Part shown: positions 9,204 through 21,784 of the stretch, piece by piece
How positions within the stretch are numbered: the stretch's first letter is position 1
Layout of the letters: every line of letters begins with the position of its first letter
NCBI GenBank assembly: GCA_963662175.1
Contig: OY759214.1
Span: forward strand, 98,852,115 to 98,916,114
Length of the DNA: 64,000 bases
Source of the DNA: Aradus depressus
Lineage: Eukaryota > Arthropoda > Insecta > Hemiptera > Aradidae
Direction: 5' to 3'
Position numbers and translations under genes: made by a program
Notes under the pieces: generated by a model
The model's input: the letters and a program-made list of their open reading frames with translations, nothing else
The model's database searches: none
What the model was told of the DNA's origin: nothing

Positions 9204-12200
9204 TTTGTCTCTGTTTTTATCCGCAGTTAGCTTGGCTGAGGTGTGTTTCAAGTTCTTCTTCATGGCGGCTTCTATACTCCGCTGAGTTCTTCAAATGAAA
9301 ACTTCGAACATACAGGTATATTTTTGTTCTAAATTTAAATACTGTCTTATTTTACTTAATAGCACATCTGTTCCTGTTTTTATTCGCAGATAGACTGGCT
9401 GAGGTGTATTTCAAGATCTTCTTCATGGCGGTTTCGATACTCCGCTGAGTTCTTCAAATGAAGACTTCGAATATAGATGTAAGTTCTTGTTCTAAATTTA
9501 AATAATATTTCATTTAATTTAATAACACTTCTGTTTCTGTTTTTATTCGCAGATAGACTGGCTGAGGAGCATTTCAAGATCTTCTTAATGGCAGCTTTGA
9601 TACTCCGCTGAGTTATTTAATTGAAAACTTCGAAATCACAGGTATGTTTCGTTCTAAATTTAAATACTGTTTTATATCATTTAATAACGCTTCTGTTCCT
9701 GTTTTTATTCGCAGAGAGACTGGCTGAGGAGCATTTCAAGATCTTCTTCATGGCAGCTTCGATACTCCTGAGTTCTTCAAATGAAAACTTCGAATATAGA
9801 GGTAAGTTTTTGTTCTAAATTTAAATAATATTTTATTTTATTTAATAGCTTTTCTGTTTCTGTTTTTATTCGCAGATAGACTGGCTGAGGAGCATTTTAA
9901 GATCTTCTTCATGGCAGCTTCGATACTCCGCTGAGAGATTCAATTGAAAACTTCGAACATACAGGTATATTTTTGTTCTAAATTGAAATACTGTCTTATT
10001 TTATTTAATAGTTTGTCTCTGTTTTTATCGGCAGCTAGCTTGGCTGAGGTGTATTTCAAGATCTTCTTCATGGCGTCTTCTATACTCCGCTGAGTTCTTC
10101 AAATGAAAACTTCGAACATACAGGTACGTTTTTGTTCTAAATTTAAATACTGTCTTATTTTACTTAATAGCACATATGTTTCTGTTTTAATTCGCAGCTA
10201 GCTTGGCTGAGGTGTATTTCAAGATCTTCTTCATGGCGGCTTCTATACTCCGCTGAGTTCTTCAAATGAAAACTTCGAATATACTGGTATGTTTTTGTTC
10301 TAAATTTTAATACTGTCTTATTTTATTTAATAGCACTTCTGTCTTTTTGTTTATTCGCAGATATACTGGCTGACATGTGTTTCAAGAACTTCTTCATGGC
10401 GACTTCTATACTCCGCACAGTTCTTCGAATGAAAACTTCATATATACAGGTATGTTTTTGTTCTAAATTTAAATACTGTCGTATTTTACTTAATAGCACA
10501 TCTGTTTCTGTTTTTATTCGCAGATAGACTGGCTGAGGTGTATTTCAAGATCTTCTTCATGGCGGCTTCGATACTCCGCTGAGTTCTTCAAATGAAAACT
10601 TCTAATATAGAAGTAAGTTTTTGTTCTAAATTTAAATACTGTCTTATTTTATTTAATAGTTTGTCTCTGTTTTTATCCGCAGTTAGCTTGGCTGAGGTGT
10701 GTTTCAAGTTCTTCTTCATGGCGGCTTCTATACTCCGCTGAGTTCTTCAAATGAAAACTTCGAACATACAGGTATATTTTTGTTCTAAATTTAAATACTG
10801 TCTTATTTTACTTAATAGCACATCTGTTCCTGTTTTTATTCGCAGATAGACTGGCTGAGGTGTATTTCAAGATCTTCTTCATGGCGGTTTCGATACTCCG
10901 CTGAGTTCTTCAAATGAAGACTTCGAATATAGATGTAAGTTTTTGTTCTAAATTTAAATAATATTTCATTTAATTTAATAACACTTCTGTTTCTGTTTTT
11001 ATTCGCAGATAGACTGGCTGAGGAGCATTTCAAGATCTTCTTAATGGCAGCTTTGATACTCCGCTGAGTTATTTAATTGAAAACTTCGAAATCACAGGTA
11101 TGTTTCGTTCTAAATTTAAATACTGTTTTATATCATTTAATAACGCTTCTGTTCCTGTTTTTATTCGCAGAGAGACTGGCTGAGGAGCATTTCAAGATCT
11201 TCTTCATGGCAGCTTCGATACTCCTGAGTTCTTCAAATGAAAACTTCGAATATAGAGGTAAGTTTTTGTTCTAAATTTAAATAATATTTTATTTTATTTA
11301 ATAGCTTTTCTGTTTCTGTTTTTATTCGCAGATAGACTGGCTGAGGACCATTTCAAGATCTTCTTCATGGCAGCTTTGATACTCCGCTGAGTTATTTAAT
11401 TGAAAACTTCGAAAATATAGGTATGTTTCGTTCTAAATTTGAAAACTGTTTCAATTTATTTAATATCGCTTCTGTTCCTGTTTTTATTCGCAGAGAGACT
11501 GGCTGAGGAGCATTTTAAGATCTTCTTCATGGCAGCTTCGATACTCCGCTGAGAGATTCAATTGAAAACTTCGAACATACAGGTATATTTTTGTTCTAAA
11601 TTGAAATACTGTCTTATTTTATTTAATAGTTTGTCTCTGTTTTTATCGGCAGCTAGCTTGGCTGAGGTGTATTTCAAGATCTTCTTCATGGCGTCTTCTA
11701 TACTCCGCTGAGTTCTTCAAATGAAAACTTCGAACATACAGGTACGTTTTTGTTCTAAATTTAAATACTGTCTTATTTTACTTAATAGCACATATGTTTC
11801 TGTTTTAATTCGCAGCTAGCTTGGCTGAGGTGTATTTCAAGATCTTCTTCATGGCGGCTTCTATACTCCGCTGAGTTCTTCAAATGAAAACTTCGAATAT
11901 ACTGGTATGTTTTTGTTCTAAATTTTAATACTGTCTTATTTTATTTAATAGCACTTCTGTCTTTTTGTTTATTCGCAGATATACTGGCTGACATGTGTTT
12001 CAAGAACTTCTTCATGGCGACTTCTATACTCCGCACAGTTCTTCGAATGAAAACTTCATATATACAGGTATGTTTTTGTTCTAAATTTAAATACTGTCGT
12101 ATTTTACTTAATAGCACATCTGTTTCTGTTTTTATTCGCAGATAGACTGGCTGAGGTGTATTTCAAGATCTTCTTCATGGCGGCTTCGATACTCCGCTGA

Positions 12201-12458
12201 GTTCTTCAAATGAAAACTTCTAATATAGAAGTAAGTTTTTGTTCTAAATTTAAATACTGTCTTATTTTATTTAATAGTTTGTCTCTGTTTTTATCCGCAG
12301 TTAGCTTGGCTGAGGTGTGTTTCAAGTTCTTCTTCATGGCGGCTTCTATACTCCGCTGAGTTCTTCAAATGAAAACTTCGAACATACAGGTATATTTTTG
12401 TTCTAAATTTAAATACTGTCTTATTTTACTTAATAGCACATCTGTTCCTGTTTTTATT
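7767..12458 (+). repeat. Family A higher-order repeats with 1618/1456/1618-bp spacing
   Basis: The same acceptor context (CTGTTCCTGTTTTTATTCGCAG followed by the GTTTCGATACTCC exon type) occurs at CGCAG positions 7767, 9385, 10841 and 12459. The spacings are 1618, 1456 and 1618 bp. The 162-bp difference is exactly one missing module: the GGACCATTTC unit is absent between 9385 and 10841. This shows whole-module loss by unequal exchange. The block overlaps the end of the 3198-bp copy 2. Confidence 0.8.
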
Positions 12459-15210
12459 CGCAGATAGACTGGCTGAGGTGTATTTCAAGATCTTCTTCAT
12501 GGCGGTTTCGATACTCCGCTGAGTTCTTCAAATGAAGACTTCGAATATAGAGGTAAGTTTTTGTTCTAAATTTAAATAATATTTTATTTAATTTAATAGC
12601 ACTTCTGTTTCAATTTTTATTCGCAGATAGACTGGCTGAGGAGCATTTCAAGATCTTCTTCATGGCAGCTTTGATACTCCGCTGAGTTATTTAATTGAAA
12701 ACTTCGAAAACACAGGTATGTTTCGTTCTAAATTTAAATACTGTTTTATATCATTTAATAACGCTTCTGTTCCTGTTTTTATTCGCAGAGAGACTGTCTG
12801 AGGAGCATTTCAAGATCTTTTTCATGGCAGCTTCGATACTCCGCTGAGAGATTCAATTGAAAACTTCGAACATACAGGTATATTTTTGTTCTAAATTGAA
12901 ATACTGTCCTATTTTATTTAATAGTTTGTCTCTGTTTTTATCCGCAGCTAGCCTGGCTGAGGTGTATTTCAAGATCTTCTTCATGGCGGCTTCTATACTC
13001 CGCTGAGTTCTTCAAATGAAAACTTCGAATATACAGGTATGTTTTTGTTCTAAATTTAAATACTGTCTTATTTTATTTAATAGCACTTCTGTCTCTTTTT
13101 TTATTCGCAGATATACTGGCTGACATGTGTTTCAAGAACTTCTTCATGGCGACTTCTATACTCCGCTGAGTTTTTCGAATGAAAACTTCGAATATAGAGG
13201 TAAGTTTTTGTTCTAAATTTAAATACTGTCTTATTTTATTTAATAGTTTGTCTCTGTTTTTATCCGCAGTTAGCTTTGCTGAGGTGTATTTCAAGATCTT
13301 CTTCATGGCGGCTTCTATACTCCGCTGAGTTCTTCAAATGAAAACTTCGAACATACAGGTATGTTTCGTTCTTAATTTAAATACTGTTTTATATCATTTA
13401 ATAACGCTTCTGTTCCTGTTTTTATTCGCAGAGAGACTGTCTGAGGAGCATTTCAAGATCTTCTTCATGGCAGCTTCGATACTCCGCTGAGTTCTTCAAA
13501 TGAAAACTTTCAATATAGAGGTATGTTTCGTTCTAAATTTGAAAACTGTTTCATTTTATTTAATATCGCTTCTGTTCCTGTTTTTATTCGCAGAGAGACT
13601 GGCTGAGGAGCATTTCAAGATCTTCTTCATGGCAGCTTCGATACTCCGCTGAGAGATTCAATTGAAAACTTCGAACATACAGGTATATTTTTGTTCTAAA
13701 TTGAAATACTGTCCTATTTTATTTAATAGTTTGTCTCTGTTTTTATCCGCAGCTAGCCTGGCTGAGGTGTATTTCAAGATCTTCTTCATGGCGGCTTCTA
13801 TACTCCGCTGAGTTCTTCAAATGAAAACTTTGAATATAGAGGTAAGTTTTTGTTCTAAATTTAAATAATATTTTATTTAATTTAATAGCACTTCTGTTTC
13901 AATTTTTATTCTCAGATAGACTGGCTGAGGAGCATTTCAAGATCTTCTTCAAGGCAGCTTTGATACTCCGCTGAGTTATTTAATTAAAAACTTCGAAAAC
14001 ACAGGTATGTTTCGTTCTAAATTTAAATACTGTTTCATATCATTTAATAACGCTTCTGTTCCTGTTTTTATTCGCAGAGAGACTGGCTGAGGAGCATTTC
14101 AAGATCTTCTTCATGGCAGCTTCGATACTCCGCTGAGTTCTTCGAATGAAAACTTAATATATACAGGTATGTTTTTGTTCTAAATTTAAATACTGTCTTA
14201 TTTTACTTAATAGCACATCTGATTCAGTTCTTATCCGCAGATAGACTGGCTGATGACCATTTCAAGATCTTTCTTCTCTGGACTTCTTCAAGTGAGAACT
14301 TCGAACATACAGGTATGTTTTTGTTCTAAATTTAATTAATATTTTGTTTTTTTTTAATTGCACTCCTGTTTCGGTTTTTATTTGCAGAAAACTGGCTGAG
14401 GAGCCTTTCAAGATCTTCATCATGGCAGCTTCGAAACTCCGCTGAGAGATTCAATTGAAAACTTCGAACATACAGGTATGTTTTTGTTCTAAATTTAAAT
14501 ACTGTTTTATTTTATTTAATAGCACTTCTGTCTCTGTTTTTATTCGCAAAGAGATTGGCTGAGGAGCATTTCAAGATCTTCTTGAAGGCAGCTTCGATAC
14601 TCCGCTGAGAGATTCCATTGAAAACTTCGAACATACAAGTATGTTTTTGTTCTAAATTTAAATACTGTCTTATTTTACTTAATAGCACATCTGTTCCTGT
14701 TTTTATTCGCAGATAGACTGGCTGAGGTGTATTTCAAGATCTTCTTCTTGGCGGCTTCGATACTCCGCTGAGTTCTTCAAATGAAAACTTCGAATTTAGA
14801 GGTAAGTTTTTGTTCTAAATTCAAATAATATTTTGTTCAATTTAATAGCACTTCTGTTTCTGTTTTCATTCGCAGATAGACTGGCTGAGGTGTATTTCAA
14901 GATGTTCTTCATGGCGGCTTCTATACTCCGTGGACTTCTTCAAATGAAAACTTCGAACATACAGGTATGTTTTTGTTCTAAATTGAAATACTGTCTTATT
15001 TTATTTAATAGTTTATCTCTGTTTTTATTCGCAGCTAGCCTGGCTGAGGTGTATTTCAAGATCTTCTTCATGGCGGCTTCTATACTCCGCTGAGTTCTTC
15101 AAATGAAAACTTCGAATATACAGGTATGTTTTTGTTCTAAATTTAAATAATGTTTTATTTTAATTAATTGAACATCTGTTTCTGTTTTTTTCGCAGATAG
15201 ACTGGCTGAA

Positions 15211-15285
15211 GAGCATTTCAAGATCTTCTTCATGGCGGCTTCGATACTCCGTAGAGTTCTTCAAATGAAAACTTGGAACATATAG
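15211..15285 (+). pseudogene. Exon-like unit with stop and acceptor change
   Basis: The acceptor GGCTGAG is GGCTGAA, the block is 75 nt, and CCGCTGAG has become CCGTAGAG, giving TAG at 15252-15254 in the phase-1 frame. It precedes the variant A2 exon. The 5229-bp copies carry the same changes. Confidence 0.45.
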
Positions 15286-15365
15286 GTATGTTTTTGTTCT
15301 AAATTTAAATACTGTCTTATTTTATTTAATTGCACTACAACGGTTCTGTCTGTTTTTGATCCCAG

Positions 15366-15440
15366 GAGAATCAGCAGGCTTTCCTCCTGTCAGGTTGGAT
15401 ATGCCGCTGAGTTATTCATATGAAAACCTCGAACTTACAG
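15366..15440 (+). other. A2 variant exon, 75 nt, phase 1 at both ends
   Basis: Preceded by an 80-nt GT...AG spacer (15286-15365, acceptor TTGATCCCAG) and followed by an 82-nt one (15441-15522, donor CAG|GTATAG, acceptor GTTTTGTTTTGCAG). The later spacer contains TCTAATTG, a good CTAAT-type branch site. This exon has no 14-nt ATAGACTGGCTGAG leader: the acceptor CAG joins GAGAATCAGC directly. It is exactly 75 nt and open only in phase 1 (V-R-L-D-M-P-L-S-Y-S-Y-E-N-L-E-L-T at the end). Its clean structure identifies the frame and length that the main-array units share. No homologue is recognised. Confidence 0.6.
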
Positions 15441-15522
15441 GTATAGTTCCATTCTAATTTCAAATTATTTCCAATTATATCTAATTGCACTACAACTGTT
15501 CTATGTCTGTTTTGTTTTGCAG
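15441..15522 (+). other. 82-nt intron-like spacer after A2 exon
   Basis: Donor CAG|GTATAGTT, branch-like TCTAATTG at about 15479-15486, long pyrimidine stretch, acceptor TTTTGCAG. The length and signals fit a small insect-type intron. The next exon, GAGGATCTCC at 15523, runs into satellite C. Confidence 0.55.
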
Positions 15523-15560
15523 GAGGATCTCCAAGTTTTTCTCATGTCAGGTTGGATACG

Positions 15561-16555
15561 CATGGCATCTCGTCATGGCATCTCCGCATGGCATCTCTTC
15601 ATGGCATACCCGCATGGCATCTCCGCATGATATATTTTCATAGCATCTCTTCACGGCATCCCCACATGGCATCTCTGAATGGCATTTATTCAAGGCATCC
15701 CCGCATGGCGTCATTTCATGGCATCTCCGCATGGTCTCTCTTCATGGCATTCACGCATGGCATTCCCGCATGGCATCCACAAAAGGCATCCCCGCATGAC
15801 ATCTCTTGATGGCATCCCCGCATGACATCTCTTGATGGCATCCCAGCATGTCGTTTCTTGATGGCATCCCAGCATGTCGTTTCTTGTTGGCATCCCAGCA
15901 TGTCATCTCTTCATGGCATTCCCGCATGGCATCTCCAGGTTTTGTTCTTGTCAGATTGGATACGCAGCTGAGGTATGTCAGGTTGGATACGCATGGCCTC
16001 TCATCATGGCATCTCTTCATGGCATCCCCGCATGGCATCTCCGCATGACATATTTTCATAGCATCTCTTCACGGCATCCCCGCATGGCATCTCTTAATGG
16101 CATTTATTCAAGGCATCCCCGCATGGCGTCATTTCATGGCATCTCCGCATGGTCTCTCTTCATGGCATTCACGCATGGCATTCCCACATGGCATCTCCGC
16201 ATGGCATCTTTTCATGGTATTTCTCCATGGCACCCTTGCATGGCATCCTCGAATGGCATCTCTTAGTGCATCCCCGCATGGCGTCATTTCATTGCATCTC
16301 CGCATGATATCTCTTAATGGCATCCCCGCATGGCATCTTCTCATGGCATGCACAAAAGGCATCCCCGCATGACATCTCTTGATGGCATCCCAGCATGTCG
16401 TTTCTTGATGGCATCCCAGCATGTCGTTTCTTGTTGGCATCCCAGCATGTCATCTCTTCATGGCATTCCCGCATGGCATCTCCAGGTTTTTTTCTTGTCA
16501 GATTGGATACGCAGCTGAGTTATGTCAGGTTGGATACGCATGGCCTCTCATCATG
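15561..16555. repeat. Satellite C block 1 (13-nt unit, inside an A2 exon)
   Basis: Tandem CATGGCATCTCTT / CATGGCATCCCCG units of 13 nt, often as 26-nt pairs. The block begins inside an A2-type exon (GAGGATCTCC...GGTTGGATACG at 15523-15560) and has exon scraps embedded at about 15931-15990 and 16480-16545. Because 13 is not a multiple of 3, each frame reads the same 13-residue peptide in turn, such as MASPHGISAWHLF on plus. This explains the many overlapping open frames on both strands. It ends in GCA shared with the next family-A unit. Confidence 0.9.
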
Positions 16556-19500
16556 GCAGATAGACTGGCTGAGGTGTATTTCAAGATCTTCTTCATGGCG
16601 GTTTCGATACTCCGCTGAGTTCTTCAAATGAAGACTTCGAATATAGATGTAAGTTTTTGTTCTAAATTTAAATAATATTTCATTTAATTTAATAACACTT
16701 CTGTTTCTGTTTTTATTCGCAGATAGACTGGCTGAGGAGCATTTCAAGATCTTCTTAATGGCAGCTTTGATACTCCGCTGAGTTTTTTAATTGAAAACTT
16801 CGAAATCACAGGTATGTTTCGTTCTAAATTTAAATACTGTTTTATATCATTTAATAACGCTTCTGTTCCTGTTTTTATTCGCAGAGAGACTGGCTGAGGA
16901 GCATTTCAAGATCTTCTTCATGGCAGCTTCGATACTCCTGAGTTCTTCAAATGAAAACTTCGAATATAGAGGTAAGTTTTTGTTCTAAATTTAAATAATA
17001 TTTTATTTTATTTAATAGCTTTTCTGTTTCTGTTTTTATTCGCAGATAGACTGGCTGAGGACCATTTCAAGATCTTCTTCATGGCAGCTTTGATACTCCG
17101 CTGAGTTATTTAATTGAAAACTTCGAAAATATAGGTATGTTTCGTTCTAAATTTGAAAACTGTTTCAATTTATTTAATATCGCTTCTGTTCCTGTTTTTA
17201 TTCGCAGAGAGACTGGCTGAGGAGCATTTTAAGATCTTCTTCATGGCAGCTTCGATACTCCGCTGAGAGATTCAATTGAAAACTTCGAACATACAGGTAT
17301 ATTTTTGTTCTAAATTGAAATACTGTCTTATTTTATTTAATAGTTTGTCTCTGTTTTTATCGGCAGCTAGCTTGGCTGAGGTGTATTTCAAGATCTTCTT
17401 CATGGCGTCTTCTATACTCCGCTGAGTTCTTCAAATGAAAACTTCGAACATACAGGTACGTTTTTGTTCTAAATTTAAATACTGTCTTATTTTACTTAAT
17501 AGCACATATGTTCCTGTTTTTATTCGCAGAGAGACTGGCTGAGGAGCATTTCAAGATCTTCTTCATGGCGGCTTCGATACTCCGCTGAGTTCTTCAAATG
17601 AAAACTTTGAATATAGAGGTAAGTTTTTGTTCTAAATTTTAATAATATTTTATTTAATTTAATAGCACTTCTGTTTCAATTTTTATTCGCAGATAGACTG
17701 GCTGAGGAGCATTTCAAGATCTTCTTCATGGCAGCTTTGATACTCCGCTGAGTTATTTAATTGAAAACTTCGAAAACACAGGTATGTTTCGTTCTAAATT
17801 TAAATACTGTTTTATATCATTTAATAACGCTTCTGTTCCTGTTTTTATTCGCAGAGAGACTGTCTGAGGAGCATTTCAAGATCTTTTTCATGGCAGCTTC
17901 GATACTCCGCTGAGAGATTCAATTGAAAACTTCGAACATACAGGTATATTTTTGTTCTAAATTGAAATACTGTCCTATTTTATTTAATAGTTTGTCTCTG
18001 TTTTTATCCGCAGCTAGCCTGGCTGAGGTGTATTTCAAGATCTTCTTCATGGCGGCTTCTATACTCCGCTGAGTTCTTCAAATGAAAACTTCGAATATAC
18101 AGGTATGTTTTTGTTCTAAATTTAAATACTGTCTTATTTTATTTAATAGCACTTCTGTCTCTTTTTTTATTCGCAGATATACTGGCTGACATGTGTTTCA
18201 AGAACTTCTTCATGGCGACTTCTATACTCCGCTGAGTTTTTCGAATGAAAACTTCATATATACAGGTATGTTTTTGTTCTAAATTTAAATACTGTCGTAT
18301 TTTACTTAATAGCACATCTGTTTCTGTTTTAATTCGCAGATAGACTGGCTGAGGTGTATTTCAAGATCTTCTTCATGGCGGCTTCGATACTCCGCTGAGT
18401 TCTTCAAATGAAAACTTCGAATATAGAGGTAAGTTTTTGTTCTAAATTTAAATACTGTCTTATTTTATTTAATAGTTTGTCTCTGTTTTTATCCGCAGTT
18501 AGCTTTGCTGAGGTGTATTTCAAGATCTTCTTCATGGCGGCTTCTATACTCCGCTGAGTTCTTCAAATGAAAACTTCGAACATACAGGTATGTTTCGTTC
18601 TTAATTTAAATACTGTTTTATATCATTTAATAACGCTTCTGTTCCTGTTTTTATTCGCAGAGAGACTGTCTGAGGAGCATTTCAAGATCTTCTTCATGGC
18701 AGCTTCGATACTCCGCTGAGTTCTTCAAATGAAAACTTTCAATATAGAGGTATGTTTCGTTCTAAATTTGAAAACTGTTTCATTTTATTTAATATCGCTT
18801 CTGTTCCTGTTTTTATTCGCAGAGAGACTGGCTGAGGAGCATTTCAAGATCTTCTTCATGGCAGCTTCGATACTCCGCTGAGAGATTCAATTGAAAACTT
18901 CGAACATACAGGTATATTTTTGTTCTAAATTGAAATACTGTCCTATTTTATTTAATAGTTTGTCTCTGTTTTTATCCGCAGCTAGCCTGGCTGAGGTGTA
19001 TTTCAAGATCTTCTTCATGGCGGCTTCTATACTCCGCTGAGTTCTTCAAATGAAAACTTTGAATATAGAGGTAAGTTTTTGTTCTAAATTTAAATAATAT
19101 TTTATTTAATTTAATAGCACTTCTGTTTCAATTTTTATTCTCAGATAGACTGGCTGAGGAGCATTTCAAGATCTTCTTCAAGGCAGCTTTGATACTCCGC
19201 TGAGTTATTTAATTAAAAACTTCGAAAACACAGGTATGTTTCGTTCTAAATTTAAATACTGTTTTATATCATTTAATAACGCTTCTGTTCCTGTTTTTAT
19301 TCGCAGAGAGACTGGCTGAGGAGCATTTCAAGATCTTCTTCATGGCAGCTTCGATACTCCGCTGAGTTCTTCGAATGAAAACTTAATATATACAGGTATG
19401 TTTTTGTTCTAAATTTAAATACTGTCTTATTTTACTTAATAGCACATCTGATTCAGTTCTTATCCGCAGATAGACTGGCTGATGACCATTTCAAGATCTT

Positions 19501-20594
19501 TCTTCTCTGGACTTCTTCAAGTGAGAACTTCGAACATACAGGTATGTTTTTGTTCTAAATTTAATTAATATTTTGTTTTTTTTTAATTGCACTCCTGTTT
19601 CGGTTTTTATTTGCAGAAAACTGGCTGAGGAGCCTTTCAAGATCTTCATCATGGCAGCTTCGAAACTCCGCTGAGAGATTCAATTGAAAACTTCGAACAT
19701 ACAGGTATGTTTTTGTTCTAAATTTAAATACTGTTTTATTTTATTTAATAGCACTTCTGTCTCTGTTTTTATTCGCAAAGAGATTGGCTGAGGAGCATTT
19801 CAAGATCTTCTTGAAGGCAGCTTCGATACTCCGCTGAGAGATTCCATTGAAAACTTCGAACATACAAGTATGTTTTTGTTCTAAATTTAAATACTGTCTT
19901 ATTTTACTTAATAGCACATCTGTTCCTGTTTTTATTCGCAGATAGACTGGCTGAGGTGTATTTCAAGATCTTCTTCTTGGCGGCTTCGATACTCCGCTGA
20001 GTTCTTCAAATGAAAACTTCGAATTTAGAGGTAAGTTTTTGTTCTAAATTCAAATAATATTTTGTTCAATTTAATAGCACTTCTGTTTCTGTTTTCATTC
20101 GCAGATAGACTGGCTGAGGTGTATTTCAAGATGTTCTTCATGGCGGCTTCTATACTCCGTGGACTTCTTCAAATGAAAACTTCGAACATACAGGTATGTT
20201 TTTGTTCTAAATTGAAATACTGTCTTATTTTATTTAATAGTTTATCTCTGTTTTTATTCGCAGCTAGCCTGGCTGAGGTGTATTTCAAGATCTTCTTCAT
20301 GGCGGCTTCTATACTCCGCTGAGTTCTTCAAATGAAAACTTCGAATATACAGGTATGTTTTTGTTCTAAATTTAAATAATGTTTTATTTTAATTAATTGA
20401 ACATCTGTTTCTGTTTTTTTCGCAGATAGACTGGCTGAAGAGCATTTCAAGATCTTCTTCATGGCGGCTTCGATACTCCGTAGAGTTCTTCAAATGAAAA
20501 CTTGGAACATATAGGTATGTTTTTGTTCTAAATTTAAATACTGTCTTATTTTATTTAATTGCACTACAACGGTTCTGTCTGTTTTTGATCCCAG

Positions 20595-20669
20595 GAGAAT
20601 CAGCAGGCTTTCCTCCTGTCAGGTTGGATATGCCGCTGAGTTATTCATATGAAAACCTCGAACTTACAG
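20595..20669 (+). other. A2 variant exon, copy 2
   Basis: Copy of the exon at 15366-15440 at +5229, with the same 75-nt length, phase and flanking splice signals. Confidence 0.58.
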
Positions 20670-20789
20670 GTATAGTTCCATTCTAATTTCAAATTATTTC
20701 CAATTATATCTAATTGCACTACAACTGTTCTATGTCTGTTTTGTTTTGCAGGAGGATCTCCAAGTTTTTCTCATGTCAGGTTGGATACG

Positions 20790-21784
20790 CATGGCATCTC
20801 GTCATGGCATCTCCGCATGGCATCTCTTCATGGCATACCCGCATGGCATCTCCGCATGATATATTTTCATAGCATCTCTTCACGGCATCCCCACATGGCA
20901 TCTCTGAATGGCATTTATTCAAGGCATCCCCGCATGGCGTCATTTCATGGCATCTCCGCATGGTCTCTCTTCATGGCATTCACGCATGGCATTCCCGCAT
21001 GGCATCCACAAAAGGCATCCCCGCATGACATCTCTTGATGGCATCCCCGCATGACATCTCTTGATGGCATCCCAGCATGTCGTTTCTTGATGGCATCCCA
21101 GCATGTCGTTTCTTGTTGGCATCCCAGCATGTCATCTCTTCATGGCATTCCCGCATGGCATCTCCAGGTTTTGTTCTTGTCAGATTGGATACGCAGCTGA
21201 GGTATGTCAGGTTGGATACGCATGGCCTCTCATCATGGCATCTCTTCATGGCATCCCCGCATGGCATCTCCGCATGACATATTTTCATAGCATCTCTTCA
21301 CGGCATCCCCGCATGGCATCTCTTAATGGCATTTATTCAAGGCATCCCCGCATGGCGTCATTTCATGGCATCTCCGCATGGTCTCTCTTCATGGCATTCA
21401 CGCATGGCATTCCCACATGGCATCTCCGCATGGCATCTTTTCATGGTATTTCTCCATGGCACCCTTGCATGGCATCCTCGAATGGCATCTCTTAGTGCAT
21501 CCCCGCATGGCGTCATTTCATTGCATCTCCGCATGATATCTCTTAATGGCATCCCCGCATGGCATCTTCTCATGGCATGCACAAAAGGCATCCCCGCATG
21601 ACATCTCTTGATGGCATCCCAGCATGTCGTTTCTTGATGGCATCCCAGCATGTCGTTTCTTGTTGGCATCCCAGCATGTCATCTCTTCATGGCATTCCCG
21701 CATGGCATCTCCAGGTTTTTTTCTTGTCAGATTGGATACGCAGCTGAGTTATGTCAGGTTGGATACGCATGGCCTCTCATCATG
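20790..21784. repeat. Satellite C block 2
   Basis: Copy of 15561-16555 at +5229. I saw no differences from block 1 in the stretches I compared. Confidence 0.9.

Larger units (their letters stand above)
1491..15560 (+). repeat. Family A tandem exon-intron array, main block (~162-bp period)
   Basis: About 85-90 modules, estimated as length divided by a 162-bp period that was measured between successive TCGCAGATAG sites at 2341, 2504 and 2666. Each module reads donor CAG|GTATGTTTTTG, GAG|GTAAGTTTTTG or CAG|GTACG, then a T/A-rich spacer with TTTAATAG(C), then tract TTTCTGTTTTTATTCGCAG, then ATAGACTGGCTGAG, then a 75-nt exon-like block. GT and AG are retained in nearly every module I read. Acceptor variants (GGCAG, TTTGCAG, CTCAG) still end in AG. 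The first modules (1590-2150) are the most divergent; from about 2815 on the array is made of nested duplications. There is no other gene in this stretch. Confidence 0.92.
13190..16555 (+). repeat. 5229-bp higher-order unit, copy 1 (3' part)
   Basis: Matches the next copy at exactly +5229 (13361 to 18590, 14833 to 20062, 15552 to 20781). Upstream of about 13190 the correspondence continues at about +5066, because copy 2 has one extra family-A module. The unit ends in satellite C. Confidence 0.88.
16556..21784 (+). repeat. 5229-bp higher-order unit, copy 2 (complete)
   Basis: One full unit defined from satellite-C end to satellite-C end: about 26 family-A modules (16556-20789), then the A2 exon and satellite C (20790-21784). 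It matches copy 3 nearly base for base. Differences include T/G at 20735 against 25964 and C/T at 20803 against 26032. Confidence 0.9.

Noticed and set aside
1491..15560. CRISPR array
   Set aside because: The spacers are themselves repeated and carry splice-like signals, the unit is 162 bp, and the DNA is eukaryotic in character.
15751..16059. Cysteine-rich minus-strand frames (CHEEMPCGDA type) in satellite C
   Set aside because: They follow directly from the 13-nt unit read in reverse. All six frames are open, so no frame stands out.
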